A DNA stretch of 64,000 nt, taken from positions 372,001-436,000 of the forward strand of contig NZ_JPOF01000003.1 of NCBI RefSeq assembly GCF_000733755.1, given 5' to 3'. The notes beneath the pieces were generated by a model, which had not been told where the DNA came from, searched no databases, and saw only the letters and a list, made by a program, of their open reading frames with translations. Positions within the stretch are counted from its first letter, which is position 1; every line of letters begins with the position of its first letter. This document shows positions 51,496 through 60,519 of this stretch, piece by piece. The DNA is from Lachnoclostridium phytofermentans (GTDB lineage Bacteria; Bacillota; Clostridia; Lachnospirales; Lachnospiraceae). Position numbers and translations under genes: made by a program.

Positions 51496-51891
51496 ATGTT
51501 GACTTTTGGGTCTATTTCATTATTTGTTGATGATATGGAGAAAATGGTGAAATTCTATCGGGATGCCATTGGTCTTAATATTGATTGGGATGGAGGTTGT
51601 TTCACTGGTGTAAAGTTAGAAAGTGGAATCTTTTTTAATCTCTGCAAAAGAACAGCTATGGAAAAAGATTGTAGTGAAAAATTAACTTATCCTGAAAGTA
51701 TTAATGGGACGATGGAGGTTTGCTTTCATTTAGAAAATCCTTCAGATGTTGACAAGGAATTTGATCGTCTCATAACCGCTGGTGCAACGCCAGTAATCAA
51801 TCCCAAAACCTTACCCTATGGATTAAGATCGTGCTTTTTGGCTGATCCAGAAGGTAATTTAATTGAAATTGTAGCATCTGATGAAAATTAA
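51496..51891 (+). CDS. VOC-family protein
   Basis: A 131-residue glyoxalase-fold protein. The first unit has SISLFVDDMEKMVKFYRDAI and the second ATPVINPKTLPYGLRSCFLA then DPEGNLIEIVASDE, where the final Glu is the usual metal ligand. It is not a close relative of the cassette VOC at 42042. Substrate unknown. AGAGAGGTAACTAGTATT precedes the ATG. Confidence 0.85.
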   Translation: MLTFGSISLFVDDMEKMVKFYRDAIGLNIDWDGGCFTGVKLESGIFFNLCKRTAMEKDCSEKLTYPESINGTMEVCFHLENPSDVDKEFDRLITAGATPVINPKTLPYGLRSCFLADPEGNLIEIVASDEN

Positions 51892-51971
51892 AAGTATATA
51901 CGCATTAACATATAACTCCATTACTAATGTTACATAATGTTTCAATGAGATTACGAATAGGGGGATAGGGA

Positions 51972-52481
51972 ATGAAAACTATATTAAAAGAAGAAAGATT
52001 TCATATAATATCAGAGGAAAATAAAGCATTTATTTTAGCATTTAACGATGAGATTACTAAACTCGGGTACGATTTTGGCGGTAACATAGGAAGTGGCTTT
52101 TGTTGGGGTCCCTATATGATTATTTATTCCAAAAGTGGCGTTAAAAACAAACAAGTTGCCGCTAGAATTTACATACGAGAATACAGCATCGTTCTTCGCC
52201 TTTTCCTAAATAAAATAGATAATCACCGTGAATATATTGAAAATTCAAAGGATTTTATTAAAAGTGCTTTTATCAATGATTATGGTACCTGCAATCATTG
52301 TCGTAATGAAAAAGAAGTACTTTGTAAATTCAGAAAATCATATACTCTAGATAATAGATTTATTGAAAAATGTAATGGGTTGACCTTTGAATTTTGGGAA
52401 CCAAACCTAGACAAATTATCAGACTACATAAGTTTACTTAAAGAATTTTATCCTGTTAGACGAGCACTAACCTTATCTTAA
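51972..52481 (+). CDS. Uncharacterised protein with a small cysteine cluster
   Basis: A 169-residue soluble protein, MKTILKEERFHIISEENKAF and on, with GTCNHCRNEKEVLCKF (three Cys, one of them alone) near residues 105-120 and aromatic, strand-rich ends. I do not recognise the family. It has a GGGGGATAGGGA ribosome site 80 bases after the VOC gene and ends in a perfect palindrome that may terminate it. Confidence 0.6.
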   Translation: MKTILKEERFHIISEENKAFILAFNDEITKLGYDFGGNIGSGFCWGPYMIIYSKSGVKNKQVAARIYIREYSIVLRLFLNKIDNHREYIENSKDFIKSAFINDYGTCNHCRNEKEVLCKFRKSYTLDNRFIEKCNGLTFEFWEPNLDKLSDYISLLKEFYPVRRALTLS

Positions 52482-52490
52482 GATAAGGTT
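52469..52490. repeat. 22-base perfect palindrome over a stop codon
   Basis: AACCTTATCT-TAAGATAAGGTT is fully self-complementary, with the TAA of the previous gene at its centre, and is followed by a T-rich stretch. It is probably a terminator or a protein site. Confidence 0.6.
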
Positions 52491-52492
52491 CG

Positions 52493-52600
52493 GTTATTTT
52501 AATTACTGGCAGCTCTCATGCTGGAAAGACTGTATTTGCCCAAAAGTTATTAATAAAATACGAATTCCCATATTTATCGCAAGACCATCTAAAAATATAG
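52493..52600 (+). pseudogene. P-loop kinase N-terminal fragment
   Basis: Without an initiator, the frame reads VILITGSSHAGKTVFAQKLL then IKYEFPYLSQDHLKI and stops. GSSHAGKT is a Walker A loop of small kinases or zeta-toxin-like phosphotransferases, and the remainder of the enzyme is missing. It is a relic between two intact genes. Confidence 0.6.
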
Positions 52601-52638
52601 AAAGGCTCTTAAACTTGCTTAGAGAAGGAAGATTAGAT

Positions 52639-53499
52639 ATGAAACAACCAGATATTATGTTCGAACAATTAAAGGCAAAGGATTATAATATTGCACATGA
52701 GATTCTGAGTCAGGATATTAATTCAGGAGAGGATCTTCTCCGAGAGCTCACCGATGAGCCAGAATCACTTACCGCAGCCTTTTTAGATGAAAAGCTAGTT
52801 GGATTAGCTCAAATTGAAGCTAAAGTACCGCAATCTTATTTAGTTGTATTTGTAGCCCCTAGTTTCCGTAGACAGGGTATTGGTTCCACAATTGTAAAGT
52901 ATGCCGAAGATATGTTTCAAAAAGGTGGGACCCAATCAATCATGAGTGCGATTCATGCAGATAATGAATCCTCCCTTGCATTTGCGAGAAAGCACGGATA
53001 TAACAGCTACTATTCTTCTACTTTTATGCAACGAACTGGTACGCCATTTCCTATAGAGACGCTTTCAATAAGGCCTTATACGGATGAAGATTACCTTGCT
53101 AGTCAGGCACTCTATGCAAAAGCATTTCATGAGATGCGTGTTCGTGTCGGTAGCTTTCCTAACTCAGTGGTTGCCAAGCCTAGCGAGAGTAACCGAAAAT
53201 CATGGAAGGAGGATTCTGCAAACCGCTTTGTTTACATAGAAAATGGCGAAATTGCCGCTCATGGTCATCTACACGGTAATGAACTCGGAAGCATTTCCGT
53301 CCGTACAGACTTACAAAGTCAAGGGATTGGTAAAAAGTTTATCATGTATTTATGTAATGAACTATATCAGCGTGGGAATGAAACGGTTAATCTTTGGTGC
53401 GTCGTAGGAAATCACGCTAAGAATATTTATGACTCTCTTGGTTTTAAAGAAAAATACATAGCAGAATACCAGTACAAAACACTACAATCCATAGAATAG
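52639..53499 (+). CDS. Two-domain GNAT acetyltransferase
   Basis: A 286-residue protein with two GNAT domains: the first carries FVAPSFRRQGIGSTIVKYAE and the late ESSLAFARKHGYNSY; the second carries SVRTDLQSQGIGKKFIMYLC and NHAKNIYDSLGFKEKY. Both have the Q-x-x-G-x-G acetyl-CoA loop. Double-GNAT proteins include mycothiol synthase, but here the substrate is unknown. The start at 52639 follows AAGGAAG. Confidence 0.82.
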   Translation: MKQPDIMFEQLKAKDYNIAHEILSQDINSGEDLLRELTDEPESLTAAFLDEKLVGLAQIEAKVPQSYLVVFVAPSFRRQGIGSTIVKYAEDMFQKGGTQSIMSAIHADNESSLAFARKHGYNSYYSSTFMQRTGTPFPIETLSIRPYTDEDYLASQALYAKAFHEMRVRVGSFPNSVVAKPSESNRKSWKEDSANRFVYIENGEIAAHGHLHGNELGSISVRTDLQSQGIGKKFIMYLCNELYQRGNETVNLWCVVGNHAKNIYDSLGFKEKYIAEYQYKTLQSIE

Positions 53500-53520
53500 C
53501 TGTGGTAGAAATGAGGTGAA

Positions 53521-53996
53521 ATGAAAAAAATAATTGCCCTAGTTTTAAATATGAGCTCTTACCAGTTGTTAAGACTACATCTGACACTGAAACCCTAAGT
53601 TTTCTTCTATCTAATAAAAAGATTAAGGCTCTTACAGTTCATGAAGATTATTATAATGAAAATTATATTGAAAAAGTAAATTATCCAATAGAAAAGGATG
53701 CTAATGAGAAACTTTCAATAGAAATTAATCGACGAAGGAATACTCCTACTCAGTTTGGAGTGTATTATATTTCCATTGGAAAGGGCGTATATGTATTTAA
53801 GTTAATGTTTGTAACCAATAATATCTCTGGTACTGCAGATTCATTAGCAAGTAAATACTTTGTTGAACATAGGGATATATCTGGATACAACACAGGTTGG
53901 AATTATACAGGTGGAAAATTACTATTGCTACACTTAAATCGACAAGAACATATACTGCGCAAAGTATTATGCCATTCGGATATTAATATTTTATGA
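53521..53996 (+). pseudogene. Frameshifted gene of unknown function
   Basis: ATG 53521 (GAGGTGA upstream) reads MKKIIALVL then soon stops. From 53544 the neighbouring frame continues FKYELLPVVKTTSDTETLSF to SDINIL at 53996 with no start of its own. A single frame change near 53543 joins them into a protein of about 155 residues. Its last base overlaps the ATG of the next gene (ATGA), so they were a coupled pair. It is either a recent mutation or a sequencing slip in a T-run. Family not recognised. Confidence 0.6.
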
Positions 53997-54535
53997 AAAA
54001 GAGAATAACTATATTAATTATATTCTTTAGCTTCTTAGTTATAGGAGTATGTACCTTTAAGTATTTCCAATATGTAAATGACTCTTCTCCCATACCGATT
54101 AAAATTAGATATAATGCTTTGGTGATGTCCGGTGATGATGTAATTAACATTACATCAGTATCTATTAGTGGTAACTCATATAAATATAACAAACAAACTG
54201 AATCTATATGCTTCGAAGGTAAGATATATTCCAATACAATGGGCGTGGATGATTTGGAGATGGAAATTGTTCCACTAATAAAAAGTCCAAAAAGTAGCAG
54301 AAAGAATACATCTTTTGTAGGACATATAAATTTTTATGATCCTAATGTAGATTTCATAAATAGATTTCAAATTAATTTATATAAGACGCATTTGATTTAC
54401 TGCGATAGTATCTATTTTAAAGAAATCGTAATTTTTATATCACATAATAATGTTACCTATGATGAAATTCTTATTGCACCAGCAGATACAAAAGATGAAG
54501 CATTAGATATATTAAAAAAATTTGGGTTACGCTAA
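53993..54535 (+). CDS. Membrane-anchored extracytoplasmic protein, unknown function
   Basis: A 180-residue protein with an N-terminal basic stretch and one hydrophobic helix (ITILIIFFSFLVIGVCTFKY), then a predominantly beta-strand exterior part (NALVMSGDDVINITSVSISG). There is no lipobox with certainty, although VIGVC places a Cys near the end of the helix. Its ATGA overlap with the preceding frameshifted gene suggests joint function. No family recognised. Confidence 0.6.
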   Translation: MKKRITILIIFFSFLVIGVCTFKYFQYVNDSSPIPIKIRYNALVMSGDDVINITSVSISGNSYKYNKQTESICFEGKIYSNTMGVDDLEMEIVPLIKSPKSSRKNTSFVGHINFYDPNVDFINRFQINLYKTHLIYCDSIYFKEIVIFISHNNVTYDEILIAPADTKDEALDILKKFGLR

Positions 54536-54608
54536 ATGTCATGAAAAGTTATATTGATCAAAAATAACAATTGCTCAAAATAAAGTAATTGTCATATCAG
54601 ACTGTAGA

Positions 54609-54648
54609 CAAAATGGCACTAGGATGCGAATCCCAGTGCCATTTTTTT
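54609..54648. terminator. Bidirectional terminator
   Basis: AAAATGGCACT-aGGAT pairs with ATCC-cAGTGCCATTTT, with T and A runs outside. It separates convergent genes. Confidence 0.88.
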
Positions 54649-54685
54649 CTGAGTTTTGAATAATTGTTAAGATAAATGAGTTTTG

Positions 54686-55072
54686 TTACCATATCAAACA
54701 AGCTATTTTTAATACGCCACTTTCTTTTACAATCGTCATATTATTAATTCCATATTCTTTCATTTCCTTACCACTAACACTATAATATTTCTCATATTCA
54801 CTACTTACCAGTATACTTATATCATTTTCAATTACTTTCACATTAACTTGCTTCTCTTGAAACCCTTTCTCAAAGCACTCCGGATGAAATTTGATTAAGG
54901 AAGTAAACTCAGAAGCATATTCATTGATCGTTTTTCTATGATAAATTCCATCTTTGCACTCCATTAAAACTGCATCGTTTAAAAAAAACTCACGAAATGC
55001 TTCTTCTTTCCATTCTTCTCCCTTATCAAATGATATGGTGCTATAAAAATCTTTTATAAATGTATGTAACAT
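54686..55072 (-). CDS. SnoaL/NTF2-like protein
   Basis: A 128-residue protein with a cone-fold pattern: an N-terminal helix pair (FIKDFYSTI, EEAFREFFLNDAVLMECKDG), a middle helix INEYASEFTSLI and strands VNVKVIENDISILVSSEYEK ending in IVKESGVLKIACLIW. Such proteins are small enzymes or binding proteins for many substrates. The substrate is unknown. No neighbour informs it. Confidence 0.65.
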   Translation of the reverse strand: MLHTFIKDFYSTISFDKGEEWKEEAFREFFLNDAVLMECKDGIYHRKTINEYASEFTSLIKFHPECFEKGFQEKQVNVKVIENDISILVSSEYEKYYSVSGKEMKEYGINNMTIVKESGVLKIACLIW

Positions 55073-55150
55073 ATTTTTCCCCTCTACTTTCCTTATGAAA
55101 CAATGTATTCACCTCAAACATTTTCCATGATTGTTCTTTTATTCTTTATA

Positions 55151-55238
55151 ACTCTTTATTACTTTATAACTCTTTATTCTTTTACAGTTCTTTAACTCTT
55201 TATTACTTTATAACTCTTTATTCTTTTACAGTTCTTTA
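55151..55238. repeat. 44-base T-rich tandem repeat, two perfect copies
   Basis: ACTCTTTATTACTTTATAAC to TTTACAGTTCTTTA is repeated exactly at 55151-55194 and 55195-55238, with decayed TTCTTTAT motifs on both sides (55120-55300). Subunits of about 15 bases are visible inside. Confidence 0.85.
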
Positions 55239-55284
55239 TCTCTTTAGTTCTTATTCCTTTATCGTTCTTTTTTTTAATCATTCT

Positions 55285-56292
55285 TTATTTCTTTATCGTT
55301 CTTCTTTTCCTATTGGATTTTTGTAACCAATTTCGATAAATTTTTATTTGCTCATTAAAATAATTATCGTTATACCAACAACAACCTGCATTTCGCTGCA
55401 TTACATCGGCATGAAGTCCCATTAACCATAATTGCCTTAGTGCAATAAACATCTCAATCGATTGCACTTCCTGGCAATCAAGTCTGCGTATTTCTTCATA
55501 CCCCTCAACCATTGCCCTCCATTCTTCGCCTTCTAAATATTTTTTATCTCGATACGACTCGTTCCATGCATAGACACAAAGATCATAAGCTCGATATCCA
55601 TATCCCATACAATCAAAATCAAACAGTACCGGTGTTGTTCCCTCACAAAATATATTTCCAATATGTAAATCCCCATGGCAGAATCCGTAATAAGGCTCTA
55701 TCGGAGGAAGCTTATCTTCAATCCGCTTTCCAAGTATTTCACTCGATTTACAAAGAAACTCATAGTCTTCCTCACGATTCTTTAAATATGGCTGTATTCG
55801 TTCTAAAGGTTTTTGAATTAATTCTTTTAAATCAATTGGTTGCCTACTGCATATGTAATGTTGCTCATCTGCTCTTTGATGCATTTTAGCAATATTTCTG
55901 CCTAAATTTTTAATACAAGTAATCTTATCTTTGGATGGTTTATTTTTTGCTTCTGAAAACAACACACCATAACGAATTCCTTCTGGCGCATTAATTTCCC
56001 AAAGAAAAGAATCATCTTTTGCCTTTATAGGATGAACTACTGGTATACCTGCATATGATAAATCTTGAAGTATAGAAATTTCTTCTTCATAGTCCCTCTT
56101 ATTATGCATTCCTGTTTGCGAAATTCTTAAATAATAGCACTCATTTTTAGTTTTAATACGGTAAATATCATTCATACCACTATCATAAAACTCACATTGG
56201 ATGCATTCATTTATTTCATATCGCTTCAATAATTCGTTCTTTATTGCATCTGGAGATAACTGAGAATAGCGCACTTCAAATACAGAATCCAT
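55285..56292 (-). CDS. Aminoglycoside-phosphotransferase-fold kinase (CotS / HSK-II type)
   Basis: A 335-residue APH-family kinase. The N-lobe strands include YRIKTKNECYYLRISQTGMH; the catalytic loop is YGFCHGDLHIGNIFCEGT (HGDLHxGN) and the metal site is FDFDCMGYGYRAYDL. Its shape fits CotS, homoserine kinase type II and related small-molecule kinases. The substrate is not deducible. The start has a weak ribosome site. Confidence 0.83.
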   Translation of the reverse strand: MDSVFEVRYSQLSPDAIKNELLKRYEINECIQCEFYDSGMNDIYRIKTKNECYYLRISQTGMHNKRDYEEEISILQDLSYAGIPVVHPIKAKDDSFLWEINAPEGIRYGVLFSEAKNKPSKDKITCIKNLGRNIAKMHQRADEQHYICSRQPIDLKELIQKPLERIQPYLKNREEDYEFLCKSSEILGKRIEDKLPPIEPYYGFCHGDLHIGNIFCEGTTPVLFDFDCMGYGYRAYDLCVYAWNESYRDKKYLEGEEWRAMVEGYEEIRRLDCQEVQSIEMFIALRQLWLMGLHADVMQRNAGCCWYNDNYFNEQIKIYRNWLQKSNRKRRTIKK

Positions 56293-56446
56293 AGTTTAAC
56301 CAATCCTTTCTTAATAATCGAATAACCTTAAACAATTACGATATTTATCGATATGTTTTAGTTTTGAAAAATCAAATCTATGTAATAAAATAATTTTGAG
56401 GAGTGATTTAACACTCCTCATTACATAAATAAAATTTGAGGGTTTC

Positions 56447-56866
56447 TTAGAAAAATTGATAATGTGGCTTTTCTTCTCCAAATAACCAATATCTTAAGTA
56501 ATCATCCAATATAATGGCGAAGCCAGATAAAACACACCAAAGTAATGAAAATGGTAAGCAAACCTGTCCTAGAACTTGAAACGCTTGATTGGAATAATCC
56601 CAAACATTTAACTGAAATACTATGTTGATTAGGATTCCTGAGATTAATTCTACAATAGTTACGATAACTCCTCCAAATAAGGCTTGTAACCAAAAAGGAG
56701 ATCTCGGAAGGTATTCATTCAGCATACCAATTAATACAAAACAAATCCCACCTACAATACCCATAGTCCAATGAGTATAACCACGTCTTGAAATAATTTC
56801 GATTAACAGATATAATGTTCCGCCAATTAAAAATAAAGTCAAATATTTATTAATCAAAGCTTTCAT
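56447..56866 (-). CDS. Putative CmpB-like membrane protein (ABC-transporter type IV family)
   Basis: A 139-residue membrane protein with four hydrophobic segments and the pattern GYTHWTMGIVGGICFVLIGM, LQALFGGVIVTIVELISGIL, VWDYS and a final SGFAIILDDYLRYWLFGE. This is the PF06541-type permease-like family of unknown transport. The start at 56866 (MKALINKYLT) has GGAGG upstream. Confidence 0.75.
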   Translation of the reverse strand: MKALINKYLTLFLIGGTLYLLIEIISRRGYTHWTMGIVGGICFVLIGMLNEYLPRSPFWLQALFGGVIVTIVELISGILINIVFQLNVWDYSNQAFQVLGQVCLPFSLLWCVLSGFAIILDDYLRYWLFGEEKPHYQFF

Positions 56867-57107
56867 AACATTCCTCCTAATCATAGTTTCACCTAGATTA
56901 GGATTTCAATGCTGAGAATAACTTCAAAAGGCTATAGTATATGGAAAGTCTATTTTTTTATACAATGAATGAAAACAAATGGTACTAATATATAAAGGTA
57001 GTGATATATTAGTAGTTTATTTTCATTTTGAAACATATTCCATATTATAGTAAAAATATTCAATTCTTACAAGATAATTTTTCAATAGATAACTCTTTCT
57101 ATCTTTA

Positions 57108-57707
57108 CTAATTCACCTTTTTATCAATAAATTCCACCTCACAAATAGCACTTTGTCCCGCATTAAGCCATTCTGTTTGAATTTGCCTGCGCTCCAGTAA
57201 ATAAAAATCTACAGCCTCCCATAAAGAAAAGGTTCCCGCAATACTCAAAAACTCCATAAAAAGTGGATTCTGATTTGTTATCTCTAGTAAAAAGTATAGT
57301 CCGAGCAGTAGAAATCCTAACACTGTAAGACAAACTATTTTCAATGTATTTATTTTTAAATCCAATCTCTTGTCTTGTAAAATCAGCGTATAATGTTCTT
57401 TTATATAAGAACTAATTTTCTTTTCCTCTTGTGCAATCAGATTTGAGTTTAAGAAACGGATAATAATCGGATAACGTACCGGAATATAGTATATTTTAGA
57501 ATCTATATATTCATAGATGTCCCCAGAAAGATCCTTTTGACAACCATAAGAAAATGGCTCATAAAGGGTAGTATCTTCTTGTAGTATGACATTAACGACA
57601 GCTCTCCCATTTTCGACATATTCCTTATCTATATGCTCTCGCAGTGAATTTCTCTGTTTTTCGAATAGTCTTACCCTTTTAATTTGCTCTCTTCTTAAAT
57701 TTTTCAT
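57108..57707 (-). CDS. Membrane protein of unknown function
   Basis: A 199-residue protein with a long soluble N-terminus (charged, KRVRLFEKQRNSLREHI), two hydrophobic helices (about residues 122-142 and 148-166) and a short tail. The ribosome site is poor. I do not recognise the family. It precedes the cellulase gene's terminator on the same strand. Confidence 0.6.
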   Translation of the reverse strand: MKNLRREQIKRVRLFEKQRNSLREHIDKEYVENGRAVVNVILQEDTTLYEPFSYGCQKDLSGDIYEYIDSKIYYIPVRYPIIIRFLNSNLIAQEEKKISSYIKEHYTLILQDKRLDLKINTLKIVCLTVLGFLLLGLYFLLEITNQNPLFMEFLSIAGTFSLWEAVDFYLLERRQIQTEWLNAGQSAICEVEFIDKKVN

Positions 57708-57789
57708 ACGAATTTCTAACGTTCAATCCTTCCTGTAAATGTGCCTATCTATAATGAATTTCATAAATTTATATTCATAAAATTATGAA

Positions 57790-57842
57790 AAAACTAGGTT
57801 ATCCTACTCTGTCTCAAGTATAAAGATAACCTAGTCTTTTTA
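57790..57842. terminator. Bidirectional terminator
   Basis: AAACTAGGTTATC pairs with GATAACCTAGT across about 21 bases, with T run CTTTTT. It lies 130 bases downstream of the cellulase gene. Confidence 0.7.
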
Positions 57843-57971
57843 TCGTTCTATCATAGTTATTAACTCATACTCTTTATCCTATTCCTTTTTACGATAGTAG
57901 AGTTGAATTAATTTTATTTATAAAATTGGAAGTAACGCTGTCATTTTTCCATAAAATAAACTGGAAAACAT

Positions 57972-60161
57972 TTAATTTGAACTAACCAACGTAACATTAG
58001 CTGGTGGCGCAACAGTTTGTGTATCATGCGATGCAATGAATCCAAAGGTCATGCTTTGCCCTGGTTCTAGATTCATAGCCCATGCTGGTCCCTTCACTGT
58101 AATAGTACCAGAAGTCTGACTAACTAAGTCAGCAGCCCAGATCTGATCGATATATCCAGTATAAGTAAAGGAGACTACATAATTCTTAAGTGCTTTGCTA
58201 GAGGTGTTTGTTAATGTAATACTCGCCTGTGTATGTTTATCCCAAGTATTTGTTACTTCATATTTTAATGAAACTGGTCCTGTTCCTGGGATTGGAGTAG
58301 GCGTTACCGTTGGGGTTACAGATGGTGTTACGCTTGGTGTTGGTGTAACAGTAGGCGTCACGGTTGGTGTCGGAGTTGGTGTCACCGTTGGCGTTGGTGT
58401 TGGTGTTACTCCTGTTGCGGTACCTGTTATCGTACCATTTGATTTATTTAGGTTATATTTCGCCTTTTGCCCATCATAGAATTCCATCTCAAATGATATA
58501 TTGCCATCATAAACGGATCCATCTTTAAAGAAATCGGACTTAATGGTTAATATATTATCGGTATAATTTGCCTGATAATTAGAACCATACTGTAGGTACA
58601 TCCACCAGCTTTGGTTTGGTCCAACACGATTAGAACCTATATAAGCAGTGGAACGACGGAGTTTACTTCCGTTAAATTGAACTGGAATATTAATTCCATT
58701 TGATACAGTTCCGCTTGCATTCTGAAATACCGGTGCTTTAAATTTCACAAGATACTGATGCCAATCAGCTCCACTTGAAAACTTAAGCACTAATTCAGCT
58801 ACAGTTCCATAATTGCTACCCATTGCATCATAAACTTTCTTAACATAAGAAGATTTTAAGGTCAATGTTGCACTGGATTGGTTATATGTATAATCGGTAC
58901 CGTTAGTTAATCCAGTAACTCCAACAAAAGTGTTACCATTTAGTGTAAGTGGTATATTGATATCAGTAAAGGAACTACCATTTAAGTAAATAGTATCAAG
59001 ACCAGTTGCATAAGAGGAACGTCCCGTCATAGAAGCTTCTAACATCTTTCCAACCACTGGTTTTCTCCAACTATACTGAGAATCATTACGATTGATACCA
59101 GATCCATTGTCCCAAAACATTAAACAGATTTTCTTCTGTCTAGCTACATGATTCATATACTCATAGTATTTTAGTTCTTCACCTGGTTGATTACATTCAA
59201 ATGCAGAGTCATATCCCAGAAGACCAAACTCTCCGATTACAACACCGATTCCTTTTGCTGTAAAGGCATTATAGACAGTATCTAATGCCTTGTTGACTGC
59301 ATCACGAGGAGTGTAATCACCATTTCCCCATAGGTCTTCATCAAAGCCTGTTTTTCCTAAGTTTGCACTAAATACCCATTCACTATAATAATGAACAGTT
59401 GCAATAACATTAGGATCATTTAATTTGGTAATGAAATCAGCCAATGGAGCACTCTTCTCATGGTTCGTATTCAAGGATGGTAAAACAATCATTCTCTTTG
59501 CATTCAATCCACCAGAAGCACGAATAATATTATAAGCTGCTTGGTTAATCATATCCAATTTATTCTGCGCCGTAATACTTCCGGAATCTGTAAAATTCGG
59601 CTCATTAATCGTTTCAAAACTTACTTGTAATGGATAATCTTTAAATGCCTTCGCAAGTTGATCCCATATCTGAGTAAATCTTACATATTGCACAGAACTC
59701 TTATTTCCATCCCATGAGGATAACCATATCCAAGAGTCATGGTGAATGTTTATCATTACGTATAGACCTTCTGCAACCGCATAATCTACTACTTCTTTAT
59801 AACGTGCAATCCATGCACTATCGACAGTGCAAACACCATTACTCTCCGTATATCTACGATATAAAGTTAATGGTATACGAATACTATCGTATCCTTTTTG
59901 TTTGACTGCACGGATTAGCTCTTTTGTAACCTTAGGATTACCCCAAGCTGTCTCGCCCAAATCTGGTTTAGAGGTATCTGAGTCAAAACCATCAAAGGAA
60001 TTTCCTAAGTTCCAACCTTGGCCCATCGCCTCAACATACTGTTGAGAGGTAAGACCGTCTGCTGTTACTGCTTGTGCTGGCATTCTCCCCCATTGCAACG
60101 ATGCTATCATTGTTGCAACTGCCACTAAAACAGCACATCTTTGTTTCAGTTTTCTTTTCAT
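57972..60161 (-). CDS. Secreted GH5 cellulase with CBM_X2, CBM46-like and CBM2 modules
   Basis: A 729-residue exported endoglucanase. A signal peptide ends near MPAQA-VTADG (cleavage after residue 31). The GH5 domain (about 36-385) has GWNLGN, HHDSW, the acid/base Glu187 in ETINEPNF and nucleophile Glu311 in VIGEFG. Two Ig-like cellulose-associated modules follow: CBM_X2 (about 386-476) and CBM46-like (about 478-575). A Pro-Thr linker (585-625) joins a C-terminal CBM2 (about 628-729, with W for cellulose stacking). It would act outside the cell on cellulose or mixed-linkage glucan. Confidence 0.93.
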   Translation of the reverse strand: MKRKLKQRCAVLVAVATMIASLQWGRMPAQAVTADGLTSQQYVEAMGQGWNLGNSFDGFDSDTSKPDLGETAWGNPKVTKELIRAVKQKGYDSIRIPLTLYRRYTESNGVCTVDSAWIARYKEVVDYAVAEGLYVMINIHHDSWIWLSSWDGNKSSVQYVRFTQIWDQLAKAFKDYPLQVSFETINEPNFTDSGSITAQNKLDMINQAAYNIIRASGGLNAKRMIVLPSLNTNHEKSAPLADFITKLNDPNVIATVHYYSEWVFSANLGKTGFDEDLWGNGDYTPRDAVNKALDTVYNAFTAKGIGVVIGEFGLLGYDSAFECNQPGEELKYYEYMNHVARQKKICLMFWDNGSGINRNDSQYSWRKPVVGKMLEASMTGRSSYATGLDTIYLNGSSFTDINIPLTLNGNTFVGVTGLTNGTDYTYNQSSATLTLKSSYVKKVYDAMGSNYGTVAELVLKFSSGADWHQYLVKFKAPVFQNASGTVSNGINIPVQFNGSKLRRSTAYIGSNRVGPNQSWWMYLQYGSNYQANYTDNILTIKSDFFKDGSVYDGNISFEMEFYDGQKAKYNLNKSNGTITGTATGVTPTPTPTVTPTPTPTVTPTVTPTPSVTPSVTPTVTPTPIPGTGPVSLKYEVTNTWDKHTQASITLTNTSSKALKNYVVSFTYTGYIDQIWAADLVSQTSGTITVKGPAWAMNLEPGQSMTFGFIASHDTQTVAPPANVTLVSSN

Positions 60162-60447
60162 TGCTATTCCTCCTTATAATTATTTGATAGGACTGCATGT
60201 CCTACGTGGAAATCGTATACCATTTATTTACATTTTTCAACCCATGAAATTTTACATGTTTTATATTATTTTATTTACATTTTTAGTTAATGATATTTTA
60301 TTAACATTGTTGTCCGTTTACTTTTACATTTGTTATTAAATAGAACTATTTTTTCACAAATCACATAATAATTGTAATTTATATTAATTATTATCAAAAT
60401 AGTTTTGTATTAATGCGAATTATACCATTTATGGTATTTAATAATGT
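60162..60447 (-). other. AT-rich upstream region of cellulase gene
   Basis: About 285 bases with no ORF, rich in TTTACATTTT-type motifs (near 60230, 60290 and 60330). It is likely to carry promoter and regulator sites for the cellulase gene. No exact pair or palindrome decides a site. Confidence 0.4.
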
Positions 60448-60500
60448 AAAAAAGAGATAATTAGTATGCTTTTCAAAAGCATACTATTATCTCTTTTATT
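60448..60500. terminator. Strong bidirectional terminator
   Basis: AAAAGAGATAATTAGTATGC pairs with GCATACTATTATCTCTTTT (one mismatch) around about eight bases, with A and T runs outside. It ends the coiled-coil gene. Confidence 0.9.
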
Positions 60501-60519
60501 CTAATCCTTCTAATTTAAT

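Noticed and set aside
58195-58479. A Val/Gly-rich plus-strand ORF inside the cellulase gene
   Set aside because: It is the antisense shadow of the Pro-Thr linker repeats.
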